DNA from: Telmatactis stephensoni
Lineage: Eukaryota > Cnidaria > Anthozoa > Actiniaria > Isophelliidae
Direction of reading: 5' to 3'
DNA: 64,000 bases
Assembly: GCA_029948255.1 (NCBI GenBank)
Contig: JALIZF010001821.1
Coordinates: 186,001-250,000, forward strand
The notes under the pieces were generated by a model. That model was not told the origin of the DNA and made no database searches. It saw nothing but the letters and a program-made list of their open reading frames with translations. The translations under genes were made by a program, and so were the position numbers. This document shows, piece by piece, positions 21,628 through 31,172 of this stretch (the stretch's first letter is position 1; each line of letters begins with the position of its first letter).

Positions 21628-22182
21628 CTTAAATTATGACTGTTGAAAAATCTCCCATATTCGATATTCCCAGAGAAAATTTGCTCACGTTCAAATTTTT
21701 TTCTTCAAAAACTTCGTCATTCAAATTTTTTCAAAAAACATTTCTCATTCAATATTTGACTATAAAAATATTTTTCATTCAAAAAATGTCATTCCAAACC
21801 CATTTTTCTCTCTTTTATAACCCAAGAGAAGGCCACTAGGGCCACCTTTTCGTGTTTCAGGGTTTCTAGAACCCATGGTAGGGCCTTTAAGGCCACTAGG
21901 GCCACTTTTTGTCGTGCTATAGAACCCGCGAGAGGCCCACTAGACACTTTTTGATGTTCAAGGACTTAGTAAATTAAACTTATATGAGACATGATAACCA
22001 CACGTTCATGTTCTCTAAAATTGTTTATTGTTTATATATCAGCTTATAGATTAACATGTATATCAACTAGTTCTAAGTCTCCTTATAGTTAATGTTGGAA
22101 TGACCGTAGGCTAAGGTGGTTACCCCATCGTCTAATATAAAGCGCTTATCATCATAAGGACTTAAGCCTATTTTATTTATAG
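21628..22182. other. Polinton non-coding region with short direct repeats
   Basis: A T-rich segment (21640-21830) with repeated TTCAAATTTTTT/TTCATTCAAA motifs is followed by two copies of AAGGCCACTAGGGCCAC (about 21830 and 21889). No gene. This region separates the ATPase cluster from POLB; it might contain regulatory signals for the leftward virion genes, but none can be identified. Confidence 0.4.
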
Positions 22183-23470
22183 CGGAGCACCATACCTAAG
22201 AGCGGAGCACCATACCTAAGAAAAAATGGTAATCCATCCAGTTGATTTTTCATGGACACACAGGGAGCCCAACGGCTGTACGTTTGTCCGTCCGTCCGTA
22301 CATACATACATACATACGTACGTACGTGTACATCGCGATGCTGATTGGCTGATTGGCTGATTGGCTGATTGCTTTTTGGCGCCAACTTGACGCGCGCTGA
22401 CACTTTTACAAGTTTCCTTGCAGTTTGGAACTTGCAAAGCTTAAAAATATTATTCTCGAAACCTCGTAAAAATTTAGCGATTTTCATGAACATTAATCTG
22501 TACCAATCTTGACAGGTTAAAGCGAAAAAAACGTACGTTTACATTTTTTTTCGGGCCCGGTGTCGTTTCAAAAACTGCTCGAAAGACGACTTTTTAGTTG
22601 GATTCGTAGCTTTAAAAAACTTATCATAATGAATGAGTCATTGAGGATCGTGTATTATTCGTTTCGTGAAGATGCCTTCAGTAAAGCTGCTTAAAAATCT
22701 AGGTTTTTGAGATTTGGCTTTCTATTTCTGAAAATTATGAACCACTACAAAGTAAATTATGAAATCTGACAGTAAATTTGAATATTAAAATCTACTGTAA
22801 TAAAGGTCACTGAGCTTACAAGCCCATACAATATACAAACCAAAACTTATTTTAAAAATGATTTTTAAAATAATCTTCATTTCAACTTTTTCAATTACCA
22901 CAGGAAGCCACAGAATATTAAAATTGAAATTGGAGCTCTGCTTTTAGGTAGTAGTTGTTTTGAGTTGTTTTACAATTTCATCTAAAGTCACGATTAGTGT
23001 AACCTGGAAGAGAGAATTCTTGTTTCATGTAAAGACAACTATTTATCTGTGTCATTCTATACTACATAGTACAAAAACAAGATGCCACAATACTGTCAAG
23101 ACAGAAAAATCTAAAGTATAATGTTCTGCAATGTCTAATTGTTTAATTGAAGGATGTTGAAATCAGGTTCAGTATTTAATTTTATGTGAATGAAATCAGT
23201 TTGAGGGATTTTTGCATTCTATTTCTGAGAATTATGAACCACTACTACAAAGTCAATTATAAAATCTGACTGAATCTGAATAACAATCACTATGGTGACT
23301 GAGCTTGAAAGCCAAGTATAAATCACAGGAGACCGAAGGGCAAGAAATAAAGCTTGATCTATAATCTTTATTTAAACTTTTACAACAAAATGCAATCTTT
23401 GTTTGCCTATTACCACAGGAAGCCCAATTCATTTGAATCAAAAACGTCAAAATAAAACAAAGTATTTCAG
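22183..23470 (+). repeat. dispersed repeat R, copy 1 (internally deleted)
   Basis: Collinear with 53846-56024, starting at GCGGAGCACCATACCTAAG (tandemly doubled here) and continuing through a (ACAT)/(CGTA) microsatellite, CTGATTGG repeats and CGTTTCAAAAACTGCTCG. Relative to copy 2 about 800 bp are missing in the middle and the GGGAGCTCCGCT right end is absent. It lies directly after the POLB stop codon, so it inserted into the Polinton after integration or was carried in. Confidence 0.75.
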
Positions 23471-23501
23471 TTGATGTTACGTTTTTCACTACGAAGTTGT
23501 T

Positions 23502-26445
23502 TTATATTGTTAATGGTTCGTTTTTTCTTAAACAAACAATCTCTGTAGTGGCCATGTCGTAAGTGACAGTGACCTGCTTGGCCACACCTTTCGCAGTTTT
23601 CTTTTTAACCTCACAACCCTCCTCGTGGTACAACAGGGAGTACATCTTGGGGCGGAGGGCAACAAACTCTTCAATAGGGAGAGAATGGGTCTCGTCTTTC
23701 GTCTTTCCCAAGACTTTCTTGTTACGAGTGCTGTGCACGGGATGATCTCTTGGACATTCAGAAGTGTCAAATAAGTTTATATCCTGGTACATGTCTTGGT
23801 AGATATCATCCGTTTTTACATCATAGCAGAGGCTATCAGTGTCAGTAAATAGAAGTATTGCCTGGTTTCCATACTTTTGTTTGATGTAATTATAATGAAA
23901 ATCATACATCAACACTTTGGACAAGTCTAGAATGCAAAATACCCCATAGATGGGTCGGTTCAGGTACAGACTGGGTTTCTTCATGTTCACAGCAACCAAG
24001 TGTTCATCGAAAATCCTAAAGTAATCAAACAGTGGTGACGCAGACCATTTTTTAAGTTGTTTCACCGTGTTTACTAGTTTCACATTGACACGTTTTCGTA
24101 GATTCTCCATAGTCTTTCCGAAGACGGCATTGTTCATCAGCTTGAAAAAATCCTTTTCAACGTCATTTCTGGCATTCTTTCTTTTTTCGGTATTAAAGTC
24201 GATATAGCTCTTAAGCCACGCCGACTGATTAAAAACAAGAACATGGTGGATTTTTTTAAGCTTCATGCCAAGGGACATGTACTGTTGAAGGTTTCGGTAG
24301 TGGAGAATATAATGTTCTTTGTCGTTCAAATTGGGGACCAACTTGTCCGTGGGGGCGAATTTCATTTTGAGATCTTTCCTCAGCTGTTGGCAGTAAGGGG
24401 ACAACCAGTCTTTTGGTACTTTCACTTTTTCTGGTGCCAGTTGGTAGTCTGAGTGTTGATCGTGGAGATCTTTGGGATACTCTAGGTCCACTTCCAGGAT
24501 GTATCCCTCGGCTCCATTTGCAGGGAGGGTCATGATGTTCTCCTTCAACTCTTCAATTTCTCCGGAAGTCAACCACCCGAAGTTGTCGACCGGGAGAGAC
24601 TGCGACATTGCCCAGCCATACAGATTGTTTGCGTCTTAGTACATGATATAATTGTTGGGGAGTCCAGAGTTGTAGTCTGGCACATAGGGGTTGTTGGCTT
24701 TACTATATCGATGGGTAATTTGACTTATTCCCCCGCGAAGCCCTTTTTCGCAATACAAATGCATATCGGGATCTGTAAATAACTGTAACTCGACCCCAGT
24801 CATTTTCAGAGAAGCCGACCAAGACAAACCGGGAGCCATGTAAAAAATCACCTGGGTCGAGTTGATAATATTCTAAAGAGAGCGTTCTAAAGTTTTCAAA
24901 AAACATCTGCTAACAACAGCACGTCTGATTTTAAGTACAGGTCGTGGTAATCCCCCAAGTGTCTACACTGAAATGTCTGAAAAACCTGTTGCGCATATTG
25001 GCAATCCTCAGTGCTGATGTGTTCGTCTTTTAGTTTGCTGTAAAAGTGATTAATGGCTGGCAAACAGGTTTCTTCAAACTTCTCCACACTTTCCATATAC
25101 TCATATGGATACACCCCTTTACGCAGCAAGAGAGGAACTTTATCATCATCGATATATTTTTTTAACACTTGAAACTTATCATCCCCTTCTTTACTTAAAT
25201 TATCAACTACTTTTTCTAACGAACTATTTAAAAACTGCAGTGAATCGATAAAGACTAAATTACCGACAGAAAAAGAGATGTACTTTTCAGTGTTGTTTGG
25301 AATGCAACTTATTTTCTCTGAAGTCATTTTTCCTAATCCCTGCATAATGAGGTGACTGTCATACCCGCGGAGGTTGTGCAGTACCACGGGAATTTTCCCG
25401 GTAAACTTATAATTGAGGTTACACTCATTGTGTGCAGGGCCACGATATAATCCCGTCAGGTGGTCATGGTCCCTGACCCTGTCGGCACCGAGGAGATCAC
25501 CACAGATATGACAGTTACCCGCCTGCTGAAATTCCCGTTCCTGTTCTTCTGTGATGATGATTGGAACGACTTGTTTAATTATTTCCGATATGCGCTGTTC
25601 CTCATCCAACAAACTTTGCAAAAATCGATCGACGCAGTCTTCCCCTCGATACACCACCGGGGGTTTACTATATTGGTCCACCGTGGACACAACAACGTAC
25701 CCGAACCCACACGGTTGGTGATGTTGGGTTTTCTGTGTCCCACTTTTATGGTCCTCCAAAGGGGTGCTATCACATTCCGTTAGAAACGATTCAAAGTCCG
25801 CATAAATCATAAAGGGAACCTTCAGCTGTTTCTGCACCTCTTTGAAGGCCAAGGTAGCTTGGTCTCCGTCAGGTAATTTGATTTTTTTGGGGGACCGTGC
25901 CGTCCGCAGAGAGGTTCATGTTCCTCCAACAAATCTGGCCGGCTGACAAAGCCATGCAAGCAATAATTGCAGTGGAACATGCGATGTTCGTATCGATTCA
26001 TACTATACAACAAGCGATCCAAATCTCTTATGAGACAATAATGCCTCTTTTCATTCTTGGAATAGAGTAACAAGTTCACATGGAGCTCTTTTTTCTCTTT
26101 GGTGATGTAAAGTGGGAAGAGCTCCCCATCTTCAAATCCGAAGACACAGACAGAGATGTCTTGGTTTTGCCGCTCAAATTTTGGGACTTGTTTTATCTCT
26201 ACAAAGTAGTTGATACCCTCAATTTTGAGTTCCGACTCATACCTGGTGCAGTTGTACACTCGATGTGGATGTGATCCCCAGGGAACGGGGTGTTTGGCTG
26301 CCAGGATGGACCACGTTAAACATTTCTGGTCTTCATTTTGTATGTTTAACACCGCCTTCTTGTTTTTGATCTTTTTGGGGAGGGGTAAATAGCCTGCTCC
26401 TTCTAGGGGTTTGTAAACTGTTACCCCCAAATCAAGGTGGAGGAC
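23502..26445 (-). pseudogene. Polinton DNA polymerase B (protein-primed type), core
   Basis: Replicates the element. From an acceptor at 26446 the product reads LHLDLGVTVYKPLEG, a zinc-binding-like segment (CNYCLHGF...LEEHEPLC), then exonuclease motifs YADFESFL (Exo I), HNLRGYDSHLIM (Exo II) and LYLKSDVLLLADVFEN (Exo III). Polymerase motifs follow: DANNLYGWAMSQ (A), KLMNNAVFGKTMENL (B) and FTDTDSLCYD (C), then KKTAKGV. Lesions: a frameshift in a C5A7 run near 25885, one near 24850, and TAA immediately before motif A at about 24637. Catalytic Asp residues are still present. The minus-strand gene precedes repeat R and is preceded by candidate N-terminal exons at 26518-27496. Confidence 0.92.
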
Positions 26446-26517
26446 CTGGTGAGAGGATAAAATTCATGTTGAGCTTTGTTCTTGTTTTTTATTATCATCA
26501 TCATCATCATTACTTAC

Positions 26518-26891
26518 CTCATCCAGTTGCCATCCAGAGCCTTCTCTCTGATATTCTAAAAAGGAGATTTTGATTTTTTCTATTGCTTCATGATACGTTT
26601 TCTCTGTGTCGTGAAGATTGGTAGTTGTGTTGCATGTGCTTCTCAAATGGGGAGTAGAGGTATGTTCTTCACCTTCGGGGGTGGACTTGACCATTTTCAC
26701 GTTGCTGCATAAAAACCATTTTATGCCGCGATGATTCTTTAACTGTTTTTGTAACTGGTTTAGGATGGTTTTCTTTTCCCCCTCCAGTGTCAGCAGAAGA
26801 TCGAGTTTTTCTTTTTTCTTGGGCTTGTATTTATGCACGGTAGCATTGTCATCCAGTGCACAGTCGGTCTCCTCTCCACCTCCTTCTTGTT
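26518..26891 (-). CDS. candidate POLB upstream exon (Lys-rich linker)
   Basis: Open on the minus strand, ending GGATGAG followed by the donor GTAAGTAATG; the next acceptor (CTCACCAG) is at 26446, giving a 72-bp intron and an in-phase junction WQLDE|VLHLDLG. The exon encodes a Lys-rich stretch (HKYKPKKKEKLDLLLTLEG) and a helical part (TYHEAIEKIKISFLEYQREG). The GSGW-LDEV motif before the junction is familiar from the N-terminal extension of cnidarian Polinton polymerases. The upstream acceptor (AAATAG at 26892) is likely, but the phase does not connect simply to the exon before it. Confidence 0.65.
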
Positions 26892-26968
26892 CTATTTATA
26901 AAACAAAATATTGCAATGAATCTCTATTCATGTAACACATTTCAGAATGTACTATCTAAAAAACCTAC

Positions 26969-27037
26969 CTCAGTATTATCATCACCTAACATTTGCCCAT
27001 CATACTCTTTGAGCACTTCAAGTGGAATGTTTGCCAA
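26969..27037 (-). CDS. candidate POLB upstream exon (69 nt)
   Basis: Acceptor TTTTTCCCAG, 69 open nucleotides reading LANIPLEVLKEYDGQMLGDD and NTE, donor GTAGGT. Length is a multiple of three. It lies between the zinc-finger exon and the Lys-rich exon on the same strand, so I attach it to POLB; expression evidence would be needed. Confidence 0.5.
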
Positions 27038-27244
27038 CTGGGAAAAAGAAATTAAAATTATCTTTAATCCTATTATTAAAACCGAGCCCCTTTTGTGTGT
27101 ACACTGTAATTTGTGTGTGCAGGCACCTAAATGTACACAGCATTGGAGTCCCTGTGTTACGGGACATGCTAGTGTGATTATCTTTACACAATGTTGCCTA
27201 GTAAATTACAGAAAGCTAAACACTAAGAGAAAGAAGAAACTTAC

Positions 27245-27496
27245 TTCGTATTCTTCCAGTTCTTTTCCGGAGAGTTTTCTCTGCTTTGCCGGTTGAGGTC
27301 AGTTCATGTTTTCTGCTACAAGTTTTCGACTTTTACAAGCCTTCTGTACATGTCTGTCGAGGTCTTGTTGTCTTTTGAATTCTTTGCCACAGCGTATGCA
27401 GGGGAATATTTTGGCAGGCTGATGAAATTCTTGCGCATGCCGTTCTAAGCTTCTTTTGTGTTTGTATGTTTTCACACAATGAGAACACTGGAAAGT
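27245..27496 (-). CDS. candidate POLB upstream exon with two zinc fingers, one nonsense codon
   Basis: Acceptor GGTTCACAG, 252 nt, donor GTAAGTTTC. The frame encodes FQCSHCVKTYKHKRSLERHA and FPCIRCGKEFKRQQDLDRHV, a C2H2 finger (C-x2-C-x12-H-x4-H) followed by a C2HC-like one, then a basic run and, past an in-frame TGA at 27299-27301, QRKLSGKELEEYE. Zinc fingers precede the polymerase in many Polinton POLB proteins, which supports one spliced gene. The stop adds to the evidence of decay. Confidence 0.6.
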
Positions 27497-27499
27497 CTG

Positions 27500-30130
27500 T
27501 GAACCAAATCGAGAAAGACTTGATGTTAGAAACTAGACGCACACGTGCGTTCACTCGTGCCCCGGGAGCCCCTTTTAGGATAGGCTCCAATGACCGGCCC
27601 CGTTCGTACTCTTCACCGAGCCGTTTCACGCATTCTTCACCATTCCGGGAAATAGTTAACCGTAACATAGACCCTTTTTGAATCGGCTAACTTAAACTAA
27701 AGACTATCTGATTAGTCAATTTGTCTTTCAGCAGCTATTAGTGGTTGCCTTTGTCCTTCTATTATCATACATGAGTATTATATATCTCCGACATGCAAAA
27801 ATATTACCTAGTTTATTCAACTTTTTATTTAATTATGTATCTCAGTTGTTTGCTGTAAAGACTTCTACTACAGCGTTTTGGACAAAATAACAAATCGTGT
27901 ATTTTTTCGTTCATGTTTCGGATGTTTTATATATGAATAAAAGCATTACGTGACCAACAAGGTCAATGGAACCTAGTTGTTCCATGCAATGGTCTGGTCC
28001 GATATTAAAATTCTGTACAACAATCAGAAAAAATAGACCTCTATGAGGCCATGTGGTTACTGGCCCCAAATCCAAATATAGATATAGACACATTTCAAGG
28101 CCTGTCCCTAGTTGGGGGTGGGGGTAGGGGTCTACTTCGACTAGTCCATACACACACCGACTTTGTCCTAGTGCCCTTGGTAAGTTTATTTAAATTTCTA
28201 CATAAGCAAAATGAAAAACTGAAGTACTATATAAAATGTAACAGAACTATTGAGAAATATAAATCATGTTCTACCTGCCTTCGCATCTTTAACTAGTAAA
28301 TGTACATTGTAAACACGGCCGGAAAACAAAATTTCGATCAAACATGTACGTTCTGTTGAGAAATTGCCCCAACCAAATCAACAATAAACCACACTTCAAG
28401 ATAATCTTGAATTTTACGAGTTCAAAAACAAGACGACGCTTGGCATTTTTAGTATTATAATATCAATGGTGGCCCAGAGCCAAGTAGAATTCTTATCATA
28501 TTAAAGTAAAAATATATTTTTAGTCTTTCCAAAGTCTCACAAGAATCAATTAAAGCTGTGCCTGATTACATCAAATAAAGAAAATTCTATACAGTTAAAG
28601 ACTTTACATTCGTATTTTACGTACGTGAAAGTACTTTTACATTATTCACGGTGTCTGAAGTGTTGGTGTCCTGTGGAGCAATACGCTACAGTTTGAGTTA
28701 TGTGACATAACAACTCTTGCCCGCCGAATAAAACATCTTGTGCATCAAATTATTTCGCTTTCGGCTAAAAAATTATCTCCAAACACAGTTTTCTAAACCA
28801 TATTTTTGAATAAAATCGATTGGACGAAAAATGAAATATTAATTCAAATTTTGAGCACCTATGCCGTGACGTGCAAATAAAGATTTGTCAACAGGTCTAT
28901 TACAAATCGAAAACCTTCGAATCTTTAGACACGGTAAGTTCATTTAAATTTCTACATAAGCAAAATGAAAACTGAAGTACTATATAAAATCATAGTTAAT
29001 AGAGGGGAATGGTTAGGAAGCCTTTTGTTACATTTCTTTGTTCTAGTCTGAATGTTGAACTGGTCTTGACCGTGCACAAAGTTTGTTTAAATTCATTAGA
29101 AAATGGCTATATGAATGAACTGAAATGTTGTCTATTGGATTATTTATTGAAATATTCTAATATAATTAATTTTGAACTAGAATACATCGAACAAGCAGCG
29201 GAAAAGAAACATTTGGGTTCAGTTGCTCAACCATGGAAATTAAGGCGAAACAATGAAAAAATATAAGATTTGTGCACGGTCACGGTTGAAAAAAATGAAC
29301 AAAGACATATAACAAAAGGCTTCATAACCAGTCCCCTCTATTAACTATGATAAAATGTAACAGAAACATTGAGAAATATAAATTACGATCAACTTACCTT
29401 CGCACCTCTAATTACTAAAATGGACATTATAAACGCCTACGACCCAAAGCCATTGATCTATAGTAAAATATCGCCCCGTGTTTCCGTGCTTCAGTTTCCT
29501 ATTTCATTCCGAGCGGCTACGTCAATACTACGTTTATCGAGAATTGATAAAACGTTTCCCCTACAGATATATTTCTGGACTAAACTGCACGGTTTGGTCT
29601 CAAACCGTATATGTATAACCACAAACCCTATATTTGATTATTAATAGTCGCCTTAAACGCTCTCAGGCCGGCGCACGTAGTTCGCGTATCTTTCGGCTTA
29701 ACACTTCGCCTCTCCTTCGGAGATTTCCGAATTTCACCAGAAGTTTGCCCGAATTTCACTCACTCACTCATGCAACCGATGGCATAGTGTATTACTGGCC
29801 GAAAGCCAGTAACCACAAAAACATTTATACTTTATAACTCGTTGCCGGCCTACGGCCTGGGCACGAGTAATTAACATACAGACCATGAGTAAATAATAAT
29901 TCGCTCTAGGTTTTTTCAAGGCTCGAGCATCATTTCAGGGTAATAGAAACTTGAATGAATTAAAGTTTTACTATAGATTTATTTTTAAAATCAATTTGTA
30001 TAATTTCTTAACAAAATTCAGAACTGTTCTGTACATTGCAAAGCAGTGTAAACAAGCGTGTACATGTACAAACAAGGATTCTCTCGAGCTTATAATTTTC
30101 TACCTTAATTACCTTAGTCTACTAAGTTTT
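27500..30130. other. repeat-filled, non-coding part of the Polinton (putative POLB intron)
   Basis: No coding frame is convincing. It contains a 7-bp-flanked MITE (28991-29349); a direct duplication (28168-28340 against 28933-28990 plus 29351-29420, sharing AAATTTCTACATAAGCAAAA); an inverted relative of the 12.8-kb element (about 28665-28860, AAACATCTTGTGCATCAAAT); a stretch near 27888-27945 matching 47942-48000 inverted; and AACTCGT..GGCCTACGGCC at 29836-29876 matching 46775-46816 inverted. The region looks like a pile-up of small elements. Confidence 0.6.
28991..29349. mobile_element. 359-bp MITE with ATAAAAT duplication
   Basis: Ends CATAGTTAATAGAGGGG and CCCCTCTATTAACTATG are inverted copies, with about 43 bp of similarity, and ATAAAAT flanks both sides (28984-28990, 29350-29356). 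It interrupts a local direct duplication, so it is younger than that duplication. A short open frame inside shows no features. Confidence 0.8.
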
Positions 30131-30139
30131 TAACTACCT

Positions 30140-30823
30140 TCCGTTCGTTTTCAAATACAGATGTGGACAGTAAATAGAAACAGTTTTCCTAAATTAATTT
30201 CTGTGTAAAAGTTGTGAACCAAATACCCCGGCCAAATACAAAACTAATGTGATTTCCTTTGTATCTTGCAGAATGTAAATAAGCGTGCACGAACACAAAT
30301 TCGACTTTCCCTTGGGCTAATTTTTTATCTAAGTCGGTATTAACTAGCTTAATTATTTAGCTGTTCGTTTTCGAATACAGATGGAACTTAAAAGTAACAA
30401 CAACAACTAGAATCTGTACGATAACCAACTTTCTGAACTATAATTTCTGTGTACGTTAACTTAAAAAGTCTTTACTATTTTGTCTATATGAAACAAACTG
30501 AAATTCAACTCACTTTTAATGGAGATGGTACATTGATCTGATCAACTTCTAAAACTAATTTCTGTGCAAGTTAGGGGAAAACTACTATTTTGCTTATGTA
30601 AAACAAACTGAAATTCAACTCACTTGTTGTAATGGAGATGGTGTAGCATTTACTTCGGTGGGATGGTGCACGTCATTCTGTAAAGACAACCAAAGTGAAT
30701 TCGAGGATGTTGAATTCAAAAGAAACCCTCAAAAAAAAAAAAAAAAATACTCACCTCAACTGGAAAAGTAAGCGCCATCAGTCGATCGACTGCCTCGGGA
30801 ATTTGCTCAGTGGGTAGGTTCAT
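30140..30823 (-). CDS. cluster of small exon-like units with tandem duplicates
   Basis: Minus strand, in order: 30823-30755 starts ATG (MNLPTEQIPEAVDRLMALTF) and ends GAG|GTGAGTA; 30677-30624 (54 nt) lies between CTTTACAG and GTGAGTTG and reads NDVHHPTEVNATPSPLQQ; about 30541-30518 reads INVPSPLK before another GTGAGTTG. The last two and their donor-side introns are tandem duplicates. Two further similar segments (about 30395-30360 and 30175-30140) both contain SVFENE with synonymous changes. The units connect in phase where tested. They may be first exons of POLB or of a separate Polinton gene. The first one overlaps the end of the minor capsid frame. Confidence 0.45.
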
Positions 30824-31172
30824 TGACGTGAATGTAGTCTTCGAAATCATTTAGAGTAGCGAATTTGTCCATAATGTAATCAAAACTTACGTACACTGAA
30901 ACAAACGTACACTGAAGGTGTTCTAGTCTCAGCGTGATGCAGAAACTGATTGTGCTCGCCTTTTTACGAGTTACAAATGACATTTGGTTGAGGGGCAGGT
31001 ATTGAGGATTTAAAAAGGATTTGGTAATACGGTCTCCGTCTTTGCCTTCAACATTAATGGCTCTTAAAAGCTGAACTTGTGAGTCACCAACAAACTGAGA
31101 TTGAACCAGGCTACAATAGGCGTATAAGTTGTGAAATCCATAATCTAAATCGGCTTTGCATAACACTTCATT
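30807..31172 (-). pseudogene. candidate minor capsid (penton-like) protein, C-terminal part
   Basis: The frame after the LINE insertion point reads DLDYGFHNLYAYCSLVQSQF and VQLLRAINVEGKDGDRITKS, then LNPQYLPLN; such blocks are conserved in a Polinton protein I associate with the minor capsid jelly-roll. The end (after about SFVTRK) no longer looks like the family and probably is frameshifted, stopping at 30807. It joins the fragment at 34161-34456 across the LINE. Confidence 0.6.

Noticed and set aside
22216..22493. Coding frames with YVCMYVCTDG repeats in repeat R
   Set aside because: They arise from the ACAT/CGTA microsatellite within the repeat, also seen in copy 2.
30807..31172. A stand-alone small gene downstream of the LINE
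   Set aside because: The 7-bp duplication and matching protein blocks on the other side of the LINE show it is the C-terminal half of a split Polinton gene.
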